A stretch of DNA of 64,000 nt from Sphingomonas sp. ERG5 (GTDB taxonomy: Bacteria; Pseudomonadota; Alphaproteobacteria; Sphingomonadales; Sphingomonadaceae), in NCBI RefSeq assembly GCF_000803065.1, contig NZ_JSXI01000024.1:248001-312000 (forward strand), read 5' to 3'. Below, piece by piece: positions 11,831 through 21,060 of the stretch. Under the pieces are notes generated by a model. The model saw only the letters and a list, made by a program, of their open reading frames with translations, was not told where the DNA came from and searched no databases. Numbering within the stretch: the stretch's first letter is position 1; each line of letters starts with the position of its first letter. The translations under genes were made by a program, and so were the position numbers.

Positions 11831-12109
11831 TCACTCGCGAAGTTTGCTCAGATACAGTGGGACCGGCGCGAAAAGCACCAGATCCGGCGCTGCGACCCGT
11901 ACCATTGCGGTGGTGGCGAGCCGAGGTTCGACCACCAGCGCCAGCCAGGCGCGGGCTTGCCGTACGGCCGCGACACGTGACACGGACAAAGCCTGCACAC
12001 CGGCAACCGCGCCGGCGCTCTGGTGAAACTGCGCTTCCGGTGCGCGCACGCCCGAAATCGCGCCGGTTAGCGCGCTCAGCAGAGCGGAAAGGAAAAGCAG
12101 CAATTGCAT
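11831..12109 (-). CDS. Small exported or membrane-anchored hypothetical protein
   Basis: I do not recognise this 92-residue protein. The start at ATG 12109 gives a clean signal/anchor helix ([20 protein letters not shown]), whereas upstream starts add a non-hydrophobic leader. The rest is alanine- and valine-rich ([20 protein letters not shown]). No catalytic motif is visible. It lies upstream of secA on the same strand with a 98-base gap, and just downstream of a TonB C-terminal-like protein, so it may be co-transcribed with either. Coding potential is moderate: the composition is plausible, but no family supports it. Confidence 0.5.
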   Translation of the reverse strand: MQLLLFLSALLSALTGAISGVRAPEAQFHQSAGAVAGVQALSVSRVAAVRQARAWLALVVEPRLATTAMVRVAAPDLVLFAPVPLYLSKLRE

Positions 12110-12164
12110 AGCCGTGACCGCATGTAGTGCGCCGGACGCCGGTCGTCCATCCGTTACGCGCGGA

Positions 12165-13040
12165 TCACGGCTGTACCGCTTCAACGCTCGAACTGACCAA
12201 CATAGCCCCCGATCTCGGCCTCGAGCCGGAGGCCTCGGCAATGGGTGCGAACGGGCCGATGAAAGACAGGCAAAGTCGCGTAGGACCGATTCCGTCCAGC
12301 GTTTCGCTTTCGGTGATGCGGCAATTGATCACCGTGCCGTCGGGGGCAATGTCGAAGGTCGCTCGCGCCACGGACACCGTCGTGCGCCCTTTGACCCGAT
12401 GCTCTTCAAGCACCGGTGGATCGCCGTCCATTCGCAACGACATCTGAGTCGTCACGATCGCATGCCGATCAGCGAACGGTCCCTTCATGCGCCGCAATCC
12501 CTCCGCATCATCGAAAATCGTGCACGGCGCGCCAACCTGCTTTGCTGGATCGCCTTGGCTCTGAGACGTGCAGGACAGCCGTGTGCCATCTGCCGCGACG
12601 TCAATCCGCTCAACGATCGAAAAGGATAGGGCGGGCAACCGGCCCTCATCCTGGATCGCCCATTTAATCGCCTTCGACCAGGTCGAACTGACCGGCTTTC
12701 CGTCCCGGCCTATCGCCGGCTTGAAGTGAGCGTTGGCCCGCGCGAGATCGCAGGTCACGGTATCGAGCGCCACCGATCCGCTCGACCCCACCACCGCGCA
12801 TGCGATGACGGCGCCGGTTGCGTCGATATCGAGTCGAAACATGACCCTGCCTTCCTCGTGCATACGGCGCGCCGCAGCGGGATAGGCATCGAGGGGAAAC
12901 CAGTCACCGACATTGCCGATCGGCTGCGGCGCGATACCGAGTTCCGCCGCTCCATCGGGGCGGACCGCTCCGGCGACTGCTACGCCCGATGACGCTGCAA
13001 AAAACACTGTGACGGCAAGCGCCGGGAAACTGACTCTCAT
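12165..13040 (-). CDS. Exported protein with TonB C-terminal-like domain
   Basis: A 291-residue protein with a signal peptide ([20 protein letters not shown]). Residues about 45-125 read like an energy-transducer TonB C-terminal fold. They show [20 protein letters not shown], then [22 protein letters not shown], then [12 protein letters not shown], ending in a tryptophan strand. A second, weaker copy of the same pattern lies in the C-terminal half ([20 protein letters not shown]). It lacks the N-terminal membrane helix and proline linker of a true TonB, so it probably binds a partner or ligand in the periplasm rather than transducing energy. A related gene lies upstream at 13134 on the same strand, suggesting a local duplication. 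Confidence 0.7.
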   Translation of the reverse strand: MRVSFPALAVTVFFAASSGVAVAGAVRPDGAAELGIAPQPIGNVGDWFPLDAYPAAARRMHEEGRVMFRLDIDATGAVIACAVVGSSGSVALDTVTCDLARANAHFKPAIGRDGKPVSSTWSKAIKWAIQDEGRLPALSFSIVERIDVAADGTRLSCTSQSQGDPAKQVGAPCTIFDDAEGLRRMKGPFADRHAIVTTQMSLRMDGDPPVLEEHRVKGRTTVSVARATFDIAPDGTVINCRITESETLDGIGPTRLCLSFIGPFAPIAEASGSRPRSGAMLVSSSVEAVQP

Positions 13041-13133
13041 TGCCCGATTCTTCCCTTCTCGCCCATGTCGCCGAACGGTCGACCCAGAGCAGCGGCACTA
13101 CGCGCGCCATTTCCCGTAACCGCTATGGAGCGA

Positions 13134-13736
13134 TCATCTCGTAACGAACGTCAGCGTCATGTACCGAACCGCGCGAGCGGCAACCCGTGATCCGGATTTT
13201 GGCGGCGCGATGACCGTTTCCCGTATGGATTGGCGACACCCGATCTGATCGAGCGCTGCGCTGCCGCTTGATTCGGTGACATGGCAGGCATCGTTATGGC
13301 CCATCGCATCGAATTCGAGCCTCAGCTTGACCGGGCGGCTATAGTCCGACGGCAGCTTGAGGACCGCCAGGGTCGATGCGAAACCGACGGGATATTCCGC
13401 GTCGCCGAGCGACCAGCTCAGCACGGTTCGGAACATGCCCGAAACCGGTGTCCCGGCTGCATCGCGCGCTGGTTTGAATCGCAGGCGCTGCATCGCCAGC
13501 TTGCACGAAGTGGCATCGAGCCCGAAAGATCGGCTGGTCTCCGTCACGGTACAGCTTGTTGGCGCCCCCCGAGCGGACACTTGCAGTTCTATCGAGACAA
13601 TGCCCGACTCACCCTTTTGCAGGGCGAACGCCGGATAGTCCCCGGGTCCAATGAGATTGAGCAAACCCAGCGGCTCGGGCTCGCTGGCCGGCGCTACCGG
13701 TGCCAGCAATGCCATCATGATCGCAAATGACATCAT
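13134..13736 (-). CDS. Exported protein with TonB C-terminal-like domain (paralogue)
   Basis: A 200-residue protein with a short signal peptide (MMSFAIMMALLAPVAPASEP). The first half shows the same pattern as the gene at 12165: YPAFALQKGESGIVSIELQV, then GAPTSCTVTETSRSFGLDAT, then LRFKPARDAAGTPVSGMFRT and a final tryptophan. A second degenerate repeat follows (RLEFDAMGHNDACHVTESSG). The conserved Cys pair (SCT ... TSCK) could form a disulfide. It is upstream of and co-directional with the 12165 gene, 93 bases apart. Function is unknown; a periplasmic role is inferred from the signal peptide. Confidence 0.68.
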   Translation of the reverse strand: MMSFAIMMALLAPVAPASEPEPLGLLNLIGPGDYPAFALQKGESGIVSIELQVSARGAPTSCTVTETSRSFGLDATSCKLAMQRLRFKPARDAAGTPVSGMFRTVLSWSLGDAEYPVGFASTLAVLKLPSDYSRPVKLRLEFDAMGHNDACHVTESSGSAALDQIGCRQSIRETVIAPPKSGSRVAARAVRYMTLTFVTR

Positions 13737-13905
13737 CGATGCCTCCCCCCGTGCCCTCTTCGCCAGCTTTCTATGGGCTGGATACCGCGTCGTCCATCTC
13801 CTCTGTACTTCTTCCGCCCAGGCTGAGTCTTGCCCCGGTGGCGGCAGGTCACACAGCTGTCACAGCCATCCGCCAGTGAGGAGGTCCACGATATGGACAC
13901 TCATC

Positions 13906-14856
13906 ATGGCGTTCACGTTCGATCCCCGCTCCTCGGCCGAAATGGACCGTATCAAGCAGGAGATCGCCGACAGTTTCGATGAGGAACTGGAGATGGAGAT
14001 CGACGAAAGCCGGCTCGAGACATTGCTCGCCGACCTGTCGGATCACCCCGATCGCGAACAGGTCGAACGGCAGGTTTATTTCCGCGAGCTGTTCCGCCTC
14101 CAGCATGAACTGGTCCGGCTGCAGGACTGGGTCCAGCACAAGGGCCTGAAGGTCGTGATCATTTTCGAGGGCCGCGATTCCGCCGGCAAGGGCGGCGCGA
14201 TCAAACGCATCACTCAGCGGCTCAACCCGCGCGTCTGCCGCGTGGCGGCGCTGCCCGCCCCCAATGAACGCGAGCGGAGCCAATGGTATTTCCAGCGTTA
14301 CGCCGCGCACCTTCCGGCAGCGGGCGAGATCGTGCTGTTCGACCGCAGCTGGTACAATCGCGCCGGGGTCGAACGCGTGATGGGCTTCTGCACCGAGGAG
14401 GAATGCGAGGAGTTCTTCCGTTCGGTGCCCGAATTCGAACGGATGCTGGTGCGCTCCGGCATCATCCTGCTGAAATACTGGTTCTCGATCACTGACGAAG
14501 AACAGCAGTTTCGCTTCAACATGCGCATCCATGATCCGCTCAAACAGTGGAAACTCTCGCCGATGGACGTCGAATCGCGCCGTCGCTGGGAGGATTATAC
14601 CCGCGCCAAGGAAGCGATGCTGGAACGCACGCATATCGCCGAAGCGCCATGGTGGGTGGTGGAAGCGGTCGACAAGAAAAAGGCCCGGCTGAACTGCATC
14701 GCGCATCTGCTCGATCAAATTCCCTATGGCGATGTTCCCAAGGCGCCCGTCACCCTGCCCGACCGGGTGCGGCACGACGATTATATCCGCCACCCGGTGC
14801 CGGCCGAACTGCACGTGCCGGATCGGTATCAGGGCGGATCGGGCGCGACGGGCTGA
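13906..14856 (+). CDS. ppk2: Polyphosphate kinase 2 (PPK2 class I)
   Basis: A 316-residue PPK2, which transfers phosphate between polyphosphate and nucleoside diphosphates. Key motifs are Walker A GRDSAGKGGAIKRITQRLNP and Walker B FDRSWYNRAGVERVMGFCT, with the lid arginines in between (PNERERSQWYFQRY). The C-terminal LLKYWFSITDEEQQFRF and WWVVEAVDKKKARLN stretches are family-typical. One PPK2 domain is present, so it is the single-domain form. The start at ATG 13906 fits the family length; a GTG at 13876 in the same frame is possible, and a GAGGAGG lies at 13877-13884, which is far from the ATG. Class and direction (NTP-making or polyP-making) cannot be fixed from sequence. Confidence 0.95.
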   Translation: MAFTFDPRSSAEMDRIKQEIADSFDEELEMEIDESRLETLLADLSDHPDREQVERQVYFRELFRLQHELVRLQDWVQHKGLKVVIIFEGRDSAGKGGAIKRITQRLNPRVCRVAALPAPNERERSQWYFQRYAAHLPAAGEIVLFDRSWYNRAGVERVMGFCTEEECEEFFRSVPEFERMLVRSGIILLKYWFSITDEEQQFRFNMRIHDPLKQWKLSPMDVESRRRWEDYTRAKEAMLERTHIAEAPWWVVEAVDKKKARLNCIAHLLDQIPYGDVPKAPVTLPDRVRHDDYIRHPVPAELHVPDRYQGGSGATG

Positions 14857-14883
14857 CCGTCTCCACGGCGTTGCGCGCGCCCA

Positions 14884-14922
14884 GTCTCCGTTGAATGCCT
14901 CCGTTGAATGTCTCCGCTGAAC
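14884..14922 (+). repeat. 13-bp tandem repeat, three units
   Basis: Three adjacent 13-base units read GTCTCCGTTGAAT, GCCTCCGTTGAAT and GTCTCCGCTGAAC. They lie just after the ppk2 stop codon. Slippage-type tandem duplication is the simplest explanation. Confidence 0.7.
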
Positions 14923-15082
14923 TTCGGGCGAATCCGCATGTCGGCCCGATTCAACTCGCCCTCTGATGTCGTCATGCCGGTTCTCCGACGCAGCGTTGCG
15001 CGTCACGGATAAAACCCATTCGACCGGCGATTTGAATCAGCCGAACCGGAAAGCGCTCAGACGATGACACCCACCCCGGATC

Positions 15083-15228
15083 TTTCCCGATTTTCCCGCA
15101 AGGACCTCGAAAAACTCCCGTGCGGATCCATCAAAACTCCCGCAGCTTTTCCCGCAGACTCCCGCAGAACCCTCAAAAAGCATTTTCCCCCAGAAACTCC
15201 CGCAACAACTCCCGCAGCTGCGGGAGTT
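15083..15228. repeat. Cluster of CTCCCGCA repeats ending in a 22-bp palindrome
   Basis: The words TTTTCCCGCA, ACTCCCGCAG or close variants recur at about 15091, 15114, 15137, 15147, 15158, 15196 and 15207. They are separated by A- or T-rich spacers, and CCCGCA is always on the plus strand. The last copy, AACTCCCGCAG at 15207-15217, is followed directly by its exact reverse complement (15218-15228), giving a perfect 22-bp palindrome. Sequence alone does not show whether this is a protein-binding array, a replication-related element or a terminator region. Confidence 0.75.
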
Positions 15229-15445
15229 TGACCGCCGACGGCGGCGCACCGGAAGTCGCATTGCTTCGGATCCGGCATGACCTCATCGATTCAACCCCGC
15301 CGATCGATCCGTTAGCAACACTCCCGGACAGCGCCTCGCCATCGCCGTCCCGCTCTTTCACATGACGAACACCATAATCACGTGCCCGTTCCAGCGGAAC
15401 AAAGGGCATCCGATCCCCATGCTCCGCCCCTGTGTCGAGCGCCCC

Positions 15446-16414
15446 TTATCGCCGCATGAAGCCCAGCCAGCGCAGCAGCAGATACGTCGCCACCGCCGCG
15501 CCGAGCGCCAGCGCGGTGGCCCCTGCCGTCCCGATCGGCGATGCCAGCGGCATGCCGCCGGTATTCATCCCGAAAATGCCGGTGACCAGCGTCGCGGGCA
15601 GCATCAGGGCGGTCATGATCGACAGGATGTAGAGATTCTGGTTGGTGCGCTGCGCCGCCTGAATATCCAGCTCTTCGCGCAACAGGCGTAATTGCCCTTG
15701 CACGGCAATGACATCGCCATCGAGCGATTGCAGCCGCTGGACCAGCTTTTCTACCGTGGGGAGCAAGGCTTCGGGCAATTCCTCATCCTCCTCCAGCCGG
15801 TGGAAGACGTCGCGCATGCCGCCGAGCAGCCGGTGAAGCTGCGCGATGCGCCGGCGGATACCGATCAGGTCGCGCGGGGTCGGCGGATGATGCCCGTCGA
15901 GCAGCGCGTCCTCCGCGACCCGCACATCGTCGCTCAGGGTGCGGCTGATCCCCGAGACATTCTCGGTGATCGCGCCGACCAGCAGATCAAGCGCCGCCGC
16001 CGGGCCACCCAGCGCCGGAAGCCGCTCCAGGCGCTGGCGCACGATATCCGCCGACCGGATCGGGTGCGACCGGGTGGTGAGGATCAGCGTCGGGGTCAGC
16101 GCGATGCGCAATGCGCCGATCCGGGCCGTGTCGGCGACGTCGAAATCGCGCTCGAAATCATGCAGCACGCAGCCGACCGTATCGCCATCGACCAGTGCGC
16201 GCTGATGCGTGTCGGGCGACAGCAGTAATTCGCGGACATCGACCGGCAGCGGCGCGCCGTCGATCCAGGTGCGCGTGCCGTGATCGGCAAGATTGAGGTG
16301 AAGCCAGCGCAATGCCCCGGGCTGCGGGGCGTCGCATGTCTCGACCGCAAGGCTGCCCGATGGCGTGAAATCCAGCCCCCAGATCAGCCCCGGCCGCATG
16401 CCGCCAAAGGGCAT
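15446..16414 (-). CDS. CorA/ZntB family divalent metal transporter
   Basis: A 322-residue CorA-superfamily protein. A soluble N-terminal funnel domain (about 1-255) with long helices is followed by two C-terminal membrane helices (about 262-283 and 295-315). The signature GMN motif ends the first helix (LVTGIFGMNTGGMP, about residue 281). The residues after GMN are TGGMP rather than the CorA-type PE/EFMP, and the N-terminus (GLIWGLDFTPSG) resembles ZntB. This favours the zinc-transporting ZntB branch over magnesium CorA. The protein acts as a homopentamer in the inner membrane. It is downstream of, and co-directional with, the PiT gene at 16465 (50-base gap), so co-transcription is possible. 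Confidence 0.88.
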   Translation of the reverse strand: MPFGGMRPGLIWGLDFTPSGSLAVETCDAPQPGALRWLHLNLADHGTRTWIDGAPLPVDVRELLLSPDTHQRALVDGDTVGCVLHDFERDFDVADTARIGALRIALTPTLILTTRSHPIRSADIVRQRLERLPALGGPAAALDLLVGAITENVSGISRTLSDDVRVAEDALLDGHHPPTPRDLIGIRRRIAQLHRLLGGMRDVFHRLEEDEELPEALLPTVEKLVQRLQSLDGDVIAVQGQLRLLREELDIQAAQRTNQNLYILSIMTALMLPATLVTGIFGMNTGGMPLASPIGTAGATALALGAAVATYLLLRWLGFMRR

Positions 16415-16464
16415 GAAACCGGGAATGAGCGTCTCGCGCGTGTCGGGCGTGGCCCTGCCCTCCC

Positions 16465-18066
16465 CTATAATATCTGCGAGAAGAGCATGTAGAGGCCGCC
16501 AGCGAGCGCGATCGAGACCGGCAGCGTCAGGACCCAGGCCATCAGCATGTTGCGGATCGTGCTCATCTGCAGCCCCGATCCGTTCGCCGCCATCGTGCCC
16601 GCGACGCCCGACGACAGCACGTGCGTGGTCGACACGGGCAGGCCGAGATGGTCGGCGCCGAAGATCGTGCCCATTGCGACCAGCTCGGCCGACGCGCCCT
16701 GCGCATAGGTCAAATGGGTCTTGCCGATCTTTTCACCCACCGTGACGACGATCCGCTTCCAGCCAACCATCGTGCCGAGGCCGAGCGCGAAGGCGACGGC
16801 GATCTTGACCCAGATCGGAATGAAGCGCGTGCCGGCATCGAGCGACGCCTTGTAACTGGTCAGGGTCTGGCGGTTCGCCTCGGACAGCGTGCCCGCCTTA
16901 TCCTTGTTGAGCCGCTTGATCGCCTCGGACGCGAGATACATGTCGTTGCGGATATTGCCCACCGCCGCCGCCGGGACCTTGGTGAACGAGCCATATTCCG
17001 CGACCTGCCGGTCGACATCGCCGATCAGCGTGGCGAGCGCCGGGACCGTGGCAGGGGTGAATTTCTTGTCGGCAATATAGACGGTCACGACCTTGCGCGC
17101 CGCCCCGGGCGACGCGCTCGTCGGACGCCCGCCCAGCGCATCGGTCGCGACGACTGAATTGGTGTGGAAATCGGCCGAATATTTGGCCGGCACCGCGCGG
17201 TTCAGCGCGTAAGCGGTCGGCACCGTGCCGATCAGGATCAGCATGATCAGGCCCATGCCCTTTTGCCCATCGTTCGAGCCATGCGCGAAACTGACGCCGG
17301 TGCAGGTGAAGATCAGCAAGCTGCGAATCCACAAGGGCGGCGGCACGCCGGGCTGCGGCTCCTGATACAGCGCCTTGTTGCGGATCAGCAGCTTCATCGC
17401 GAGGAACAGCAGCGCCGCGATGCCAAAGCCGACCAGCGGCGAGATCAGCAACGCCTGGCCGATCTCGGCCGCCTTGGACCAATCGACGCCCGATGTGCCG
17501 CTCTTGCCGTGCATCATCGCATTGGCGACGCCGACGCCGATGATCGATCCGATCAGGGTGTGCGACGAGGAGGACGGGATGCCCAGCCACCAGGTCGCCA
17601 GGTTCCACGCGATCGCCGCGATCAGCAGCGCGAAGACCATGGCGAACCCGGCATTGGAGCCGACTTGCAGAATCAGTTCGACCGGCAGCAGCGAAACGAT
17701 GCCGAACGCCACCGCGCCGGTCGACAACAGGACGCCGAGGAAATTGAAGAAGCCCGACCACACCACCGCCACATTGGCCGGCATCGCGTTGGTATAGATG
17801 ACCGTCGCGACCGCATTGGCGGTGTCGTGAAACCCGTTCACGAATTCGAAGCCGAGCGCGATCAGCAGCGCGATGAACAACAGGATGAAGGGCAGATAGG
17901 TCGTCGCCTCGACCCCGACCGCGCTGGCATCGGCGTAAACGCTGTATGCGACATAAAGCAGCGCGGCGAGGACAGCGGCGCCAAAGCCCAGTTTTCCGGC
18001 GATCCCCAGCCCCTTGTCGAGGTCGGGCCGTGCCTGGGGCGGTTCTGCGGCGATCGTTGCGTTCAT
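16465..18066 (-). CDS. pit: Inorganic phosphate transporter, PiT family
   Basis: A 533-residue membrane protein with many helices and the two PiT signature repeats: N-terminal FVNGFHDTANAVATVIYT and C-terminal FAHGSNDGQKGMG. A hydrophilic loop of about 130 residues in the middle (from HTNSVVATDALGG to the helix starting WVKIAVAFALGLG) separates the two halves, as in bacterial PitA-like proteins. It couples phosphate (usually as a metal-phosphate complex) uptake to protons. It shares strand with the CorA/ZntB gene and lies back to back with argJ. Start is ATG 18066 (MNATIAAEPPQ). Confidence 0.95.
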   Translation of the reverse strand: MNATIAAEPPQARPDLDKGLGIAGKLGFGAAVLAALLYVAYSVYADASAVGVEATTYLPFILLFIALLIALGFEFVNGFHDTANAVATVIYTNAMPANVAVVWSGFFNFLGVLLSTGAVAFGIVSLLPVELILQVGSNAGFAMVFALLIAAIAWNLATWWLGIPSSSSHTLIGSIIGVGVANAMMHGKSGTSGVDWSKAAEIGQALLISPLVGFGIAALLFLAMKLLIRNKALYQEPQPGVPPPLWIRSLLIFTCTGVSFAHGSNDGQKGMGLIMLILIGTVPTAYALNRAVPAKYSADFHTNSVVATDALGGRPTSASPGAARKVVTVYIADKKFTPATVPALATLIGDVDRQVAEYGSFTKVPAAAVGNIRNDMYLASEAIKRLNKDKAGTLSEANRQTLTSYKASLDAGTRFIPIWVKIAVAFALGLGTMVGWKRIVVTVGEKIGKTHLTYAQGASAELVAMGTIFGADHLGLPVSTTHVLSSGVAGTMAANGSGLQMSTIRNMLMAWVLTLPVSIALAGGLYMLFSQIL

Positions 18067-18217
18067 GGGAGCGCGGCCTTTATCGTTCGGCTTTTGGGGT
18101 ACAATCGGGTTGTGACACGCACATGTCGGTCGGATGCGCGGGCCGGGTGACCATCATAAATGCGATGGCGACGAAACCTGCGGTGACCTCTTTGGTAATC
18201 ATGGTTATGGGGTGCGC

Positions 18218-19447
18218 ATGACGTCCCCTGTCTCCCCGCTCGCCCCGGCCGGATTCCCCGCGCTCCCCGTCATCCCCGGCGTCACGCTGCGCATCGCACG
18301 CGCGCGCTACAAGACCTGGGACCGCTGCGACCTGACTTATGTCACGCTTGACCCGGGCACGGCCGTGGCCGGCGTGCTGACGCAGAGCCGCTGCCCCTCA
18401 CCCGAGGTGGAATGGTGCCGCAAGGCGCTCACCTTGGGCCAGGCGCGTGCACTGGTGGTCAATGCGGGCAATTCGAATGCCTTCACCGGCGATCGCGGAC
18501 GCGCCGCGGTGGAGAATCTCGCCGCGCGCGCCGCGCAACACCTCGGGTGCCAGCCCTCGGACGTGTTTCTCGCCTCGACTGGGGTGATCGGCGTCCCGCT
18601 GCCGATCGACAAGTCGGAGGCCGGGCTTGCCGCCGCCTTCACCGCCGAACCGTGCGGCTGGGAAGACGCCGCCGCGACGATCATGACCACCGACACCTTC
18701 GCCAAGGCGGCGGTCACCACCGCGATCGTCGATGGCCGCACGGTCAGCCTGGTCGGCATCATCAAGGGGTCGGGCATGATCATGCCCGACATGGCGACGA
18801 TGCTTGGTTTCATCTTCACCGACGCCGCGGTCGATCCGGCGTTCCTGCAAGCCGCGCTGAGCGATGCCAATCGCGCGACCTTTTCCTGCATCACGGTCGA
18901 TAGCGACACCTCGACCAGCGATACGGTGCTGGCCTTTGCCACCGGCGCGGCGGGCAATGCCGCGCTGGCCAGCGATGAGGATGCGGGCGCCGACGCCTTC
19001 CGCGCCGCGCTGGCCGATCTATGCCGTCAGCTGGCGCATCTCGTGGTGCGCGATGGTGAAGGCGCGTCGAAGTTCATCACCATCGACGTGACCGGCGCGG
19101 AGAGCGATGCCAGCGCACACCGCATCGCCTTGTCGATCGCCAACTCGCCGCTGGTGAAGACCGCCATCGCCGGCGAGGACGCCAATTGGGGCCGCGTGGT
19201 CATGGCGGTCGGCAAGGCCGGCGAACCGGCCGAACGCGACAGGCTCGCGATCCGCTTCGGCGAAACCCAGGTCGCGCGCGATGGACTGGCCGTCACTGGC
19301 TATGACGAAGCGCCGGTCGCGGCGCATCTGAAGGGCAGCGACATCGATATCGGCGTTGACCTTGGCCTTGGCGAAGGCCGCGCAACGGTTTGGACGTGCG
19401 ACCTGACGCACGGCTATATCTCGATCAACGGCGATTATCGGAGCTGA
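18218..19447 (+). CDS. argJ: Bifunctional ornithine acetyltransferase/N-acetylglutamate synthase
   Basis: A 409-residue ArgJ, which recycles the acetyl group from N-acetylornithine to glutamate in arginine synthesis. The autocleavage site is visible: KGSGMIMPDMATMLGF, where the Thr of A-T-M-L becomes the N-terminal nucleophile of the beta chain. Other family motifs are NAGNSNAFTGDRG near the N-terminus and INSEDANWGR-like AIAGEDANWGRVVMAVGKAG near the C-terminus. The start at ATG 18218 fits the family; the in-frame ATG at 18134 would add an atypical leader. Its stop codon overlaps the start of the next GST gene by one base (TGATG), so the two are translationally coupled. Confidence 0.96.
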   Translation: MTSPVSPLAPAGFPALPVIPGVTLRIARARYKTWDRCDLTYVTLDPGTAVAGVLTQSRCPSPEVEWCRKALTLGQARALVVNAGNSNAFTGDRGRAAVENLAARAAQHLGCQPSDVFLASTGVIGVPLPIDKSEAGLAAAFTAEPCGWEDAAATIMTTDTFAKAAVTTAIVDGRTVSLVGIIKGSGMIMPDMATMLGFIFTDAAVDPAFLQAALSDANRATFSCITVDSDTSTSDTVLAFATGAAGNAALASDEDAGADAFRAALADLCRQLAHLVVRDGEGASKFITIDVTGAESDASAHRIALSIANSPLVKTAIAGEDANWGRVVMAVGKAGEPAERDRLAIRFGETQVARDGLAVTGYDEAPVAAHLKGSDIDIGVDLGLGEGRATVWTCDLTHGYISINGDYRS

Positions 19448-20061
19448 TGCGGATGTTGACGATCTGGGGCCGGCTCAATTCGCACAATGTGAAAAAGGTC
19501 GCGTGGCTGGCGGCGGAAATCGGCATGCCGCACGTGCGCCACGATGTCGGCGGGCAATTCGGCATGGACGACGCCTATCGGGCGCTCAACCCCAATGCGC
19601 TGATCCCGACGATCGAGGATGACGGCGTGGTGCTCTGGGAATCGAATGCGATCCTGCGCTATCTTGCCGCCCGTTATGCACCCGATTTGTGGCCGCAGGA
19701 TCCGGTCGAACGAGCGCAAAGCGACAAATGGATGGACTGGCAGTTCACCTTTTCCAGCGCACAGCATCGGGCATTTCACGGGCTGATCCGCACCGCTCCG
19801 GCGGATCGGGATCAGGCGGCGATCGAACAATCGGCCGCCAAAGCCAATCAGCTGATCCCCATTCTGGAAACCACGCTCGGCAGGCAATCCTGGCTGTCGG
19901 GCGACCGGTTCGGCATCGGCGACGTGCCCATGGGCGTCTATATCCACTCATGGTTCGCGCTTGCGATCGACCGGCCGGATATGCCGAATGTCGCGGCCTG
20001 GTATGAGCGGCTCAAGGCGCGGCCGCACTATGCCGAAATCGTGATGATTCCGCTCACCTGA
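19447..20061 (+). CDS. Glutathione S-transferase family protein
   Basis: A 204-residue GST with the thioredoxin-like N-terminal domain (LTIWGRLNSHNVKKVAWLAA) and the conserved cis-Pro region (NPNALIPTIEDDGVVLWESN). The all-helical C-terminal domain includes WLSGDRFGIGDVPMGV, whose D is the usual N-capping residue. The N-terminal catalytic position carries Asn-Ser (LNSHN), so a serine-type enzyme is likely. It is coupled to argJ by a one-base overlap and followed 21 bases later by a second GST-like gene. Its substrate is unknown. Confidence 0.92.
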   Translation: MRMLTIWGRLNSHNVKKVAWLAAEIGMPHVRHDVGGQFGMDDAYRALNPNALIPTIEDDGVVLWESNAILRYLAARYAPDLWPQDPVERAQSDKWMDWQFTFSSAQHRAFHGLIRTAPADRDQAAIEQSAAKANQLIPILETTLGRQSWLSGDRFGIGDVPMGVYIHSWFALAIDRPDMPNVAAWYERLKARPHYAEIVMIPLT

Positions 20062-20082
20062 TCCTGCTCATCGGAGTTCCGC

Positions 20083-20988
20083 ATGGCCGACCTGATCCTG
20101 CATCACTATCAGACGTCACCCTATAGCGAGCTGCTCCGTCTCGCTCTCGGCATCAAGGGCCTGGCGTGGAAATCGGTGACGATCCCGAACATCGCGCCCA
20201 AGCCCGACCTGACGCCCCTGACCGGTGGCTATCGCAAGACCCCGGTGTTCCAGATCGGCGCGGACATCTATTGCGATTCGGCGATCGCGATCGACGCGAT
20301 CGAGGCAGTTCAGCCCGAGCCCAGCCTGTTCCCGGCACCGCTCGGTCAGCTTGGCGCGCTGGTCGCGCTGCAGGCGGGCGGCGCCACCTTCAGCCAGGCG
20401 GTCGGATCGGCGATGGCGCCGTTCATCGACCGGATCGACGATGAATTCTTCGAGGATCGCAAGAAGCTGTTCGGCTTCGACCGCGACCGGGTGAAGAAGG
20501 GGGCGCCGCATCTGACCGCGCAGTTCAATGGCTGGCTGGCGCGGATCGACGACGCGCTGTCCGATGGCCGCGCTTTCCTGGGTGGCGACGCGCCGGGCTA
20601 TGCCGATTGCGCGGCGGGGATGAATGTGTGGTTCCAGGGCAATTTCGGCCTGAAGGGATCGCGCACCGCGCCCTTCCCGCACGTTGCGGCATGGATCGCC
20701 CGGGTCGAGGCGATCGGCCATGGCTCACCCAGCGACATGACCGCGCAGGAAGCGCTCGATGTGGCGCGGGATGCCGAGCCGATGGTCGCCGAGCGGGTCG
20801 ATCAGGATAGCGGCTTCACCGCCGGTCAATCGGTCGTCGTGCGCACCGAAGACCCGGGCGCCGACCTGGTCGCCGGCACGTTGGTGCGGCTGACCGCGCG
20901 CGACGTGGTGGTGCTGCGCGACGATCCGCGCGTCGGCACCGTCGCGGTGCATTTCCCGCGTATCGGACAGATCGTGCTGCCCGGCTGA
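20083..20988 (+). CDS. Glutathione S-transferase-like protein, extended C-terminus
   Basis: A 301-residue protein. Residues 1-85 are a GST N-terminal thioredoxin fold (LILHHYQTSPYSELLRLALG, then GGYRKTPVFQIGADIYCDSAIAI with the SNAIL-like Ser at DSAIAID). A GST helical domain continues to about residue 225. The last 70 residues (from SGFTAGQSVVVRT) are extra, strand-rich, and not part of a standard GST. The ribosome site CGGAGTTCCGC precedes ATG 20083. It is the third gene of the argJ-GST-GST unit. The role of the extension is unknown. Confidence 0.88.
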   Translation: MADLILHHYQTSPYSELLRLALGIKGLAWKSVTIPNIAPKPDLTPLTGGYRKTPVFQIGADIYCDSAIAIDAIEAVQPEPSLFPAPLGQLGALVALQAGGATFSQAVGSAMAPFIDRIDDEFFEDRKKLFGFDRDRVKKGAPHLTAQFNGWLARIDDALSDGRAFLGGDAPGYADCAAGMNVWFQGNFGLKGSRTAPFPHVAAWIARVEAIGHGSPSDMTAQEALDVARDAEPMVAERVDQDSGFTAGQSVVVRTEDPGADLVAGTLVRLTARDVVVLRDDPRVGTVAVHFPRIGQIVLPG

Positions 20989-21060
20989 TCCTTTACCACA
21001 GCGGTGAAAACCGGCATGGCGACCGCGCGCCGGTCATGGCGCCAATCAAAGGAGGCCGAC

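Larger units (their letters stand above)
14857..15445. other. 589-base intergenic region with repeats
   Basis: No convincing gene is present: short open frames on both strands have arginine/serine low-complexity products. The region holds three 13-base tandem units at 14884-14922 and a cluster of CTCCCGCA words ending in a palindrome at 15083-15228. The remainder is unremarkable. Confidence 0.6.

Noticed and set aside
15083-15228. Rho-independent terminator for ppk2
   Set aside because: The palindrome has no loop and lies 350 bases past the stop codon. The preceding words suggest an array instead of a simple terminator.
15037-15278. Short minus-strand frames across the CTCCCGCA array
   Set aside because: Products are Gly/Ser/Arg low-complexity made by the repeat words. 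No start or ribosome site stands out.
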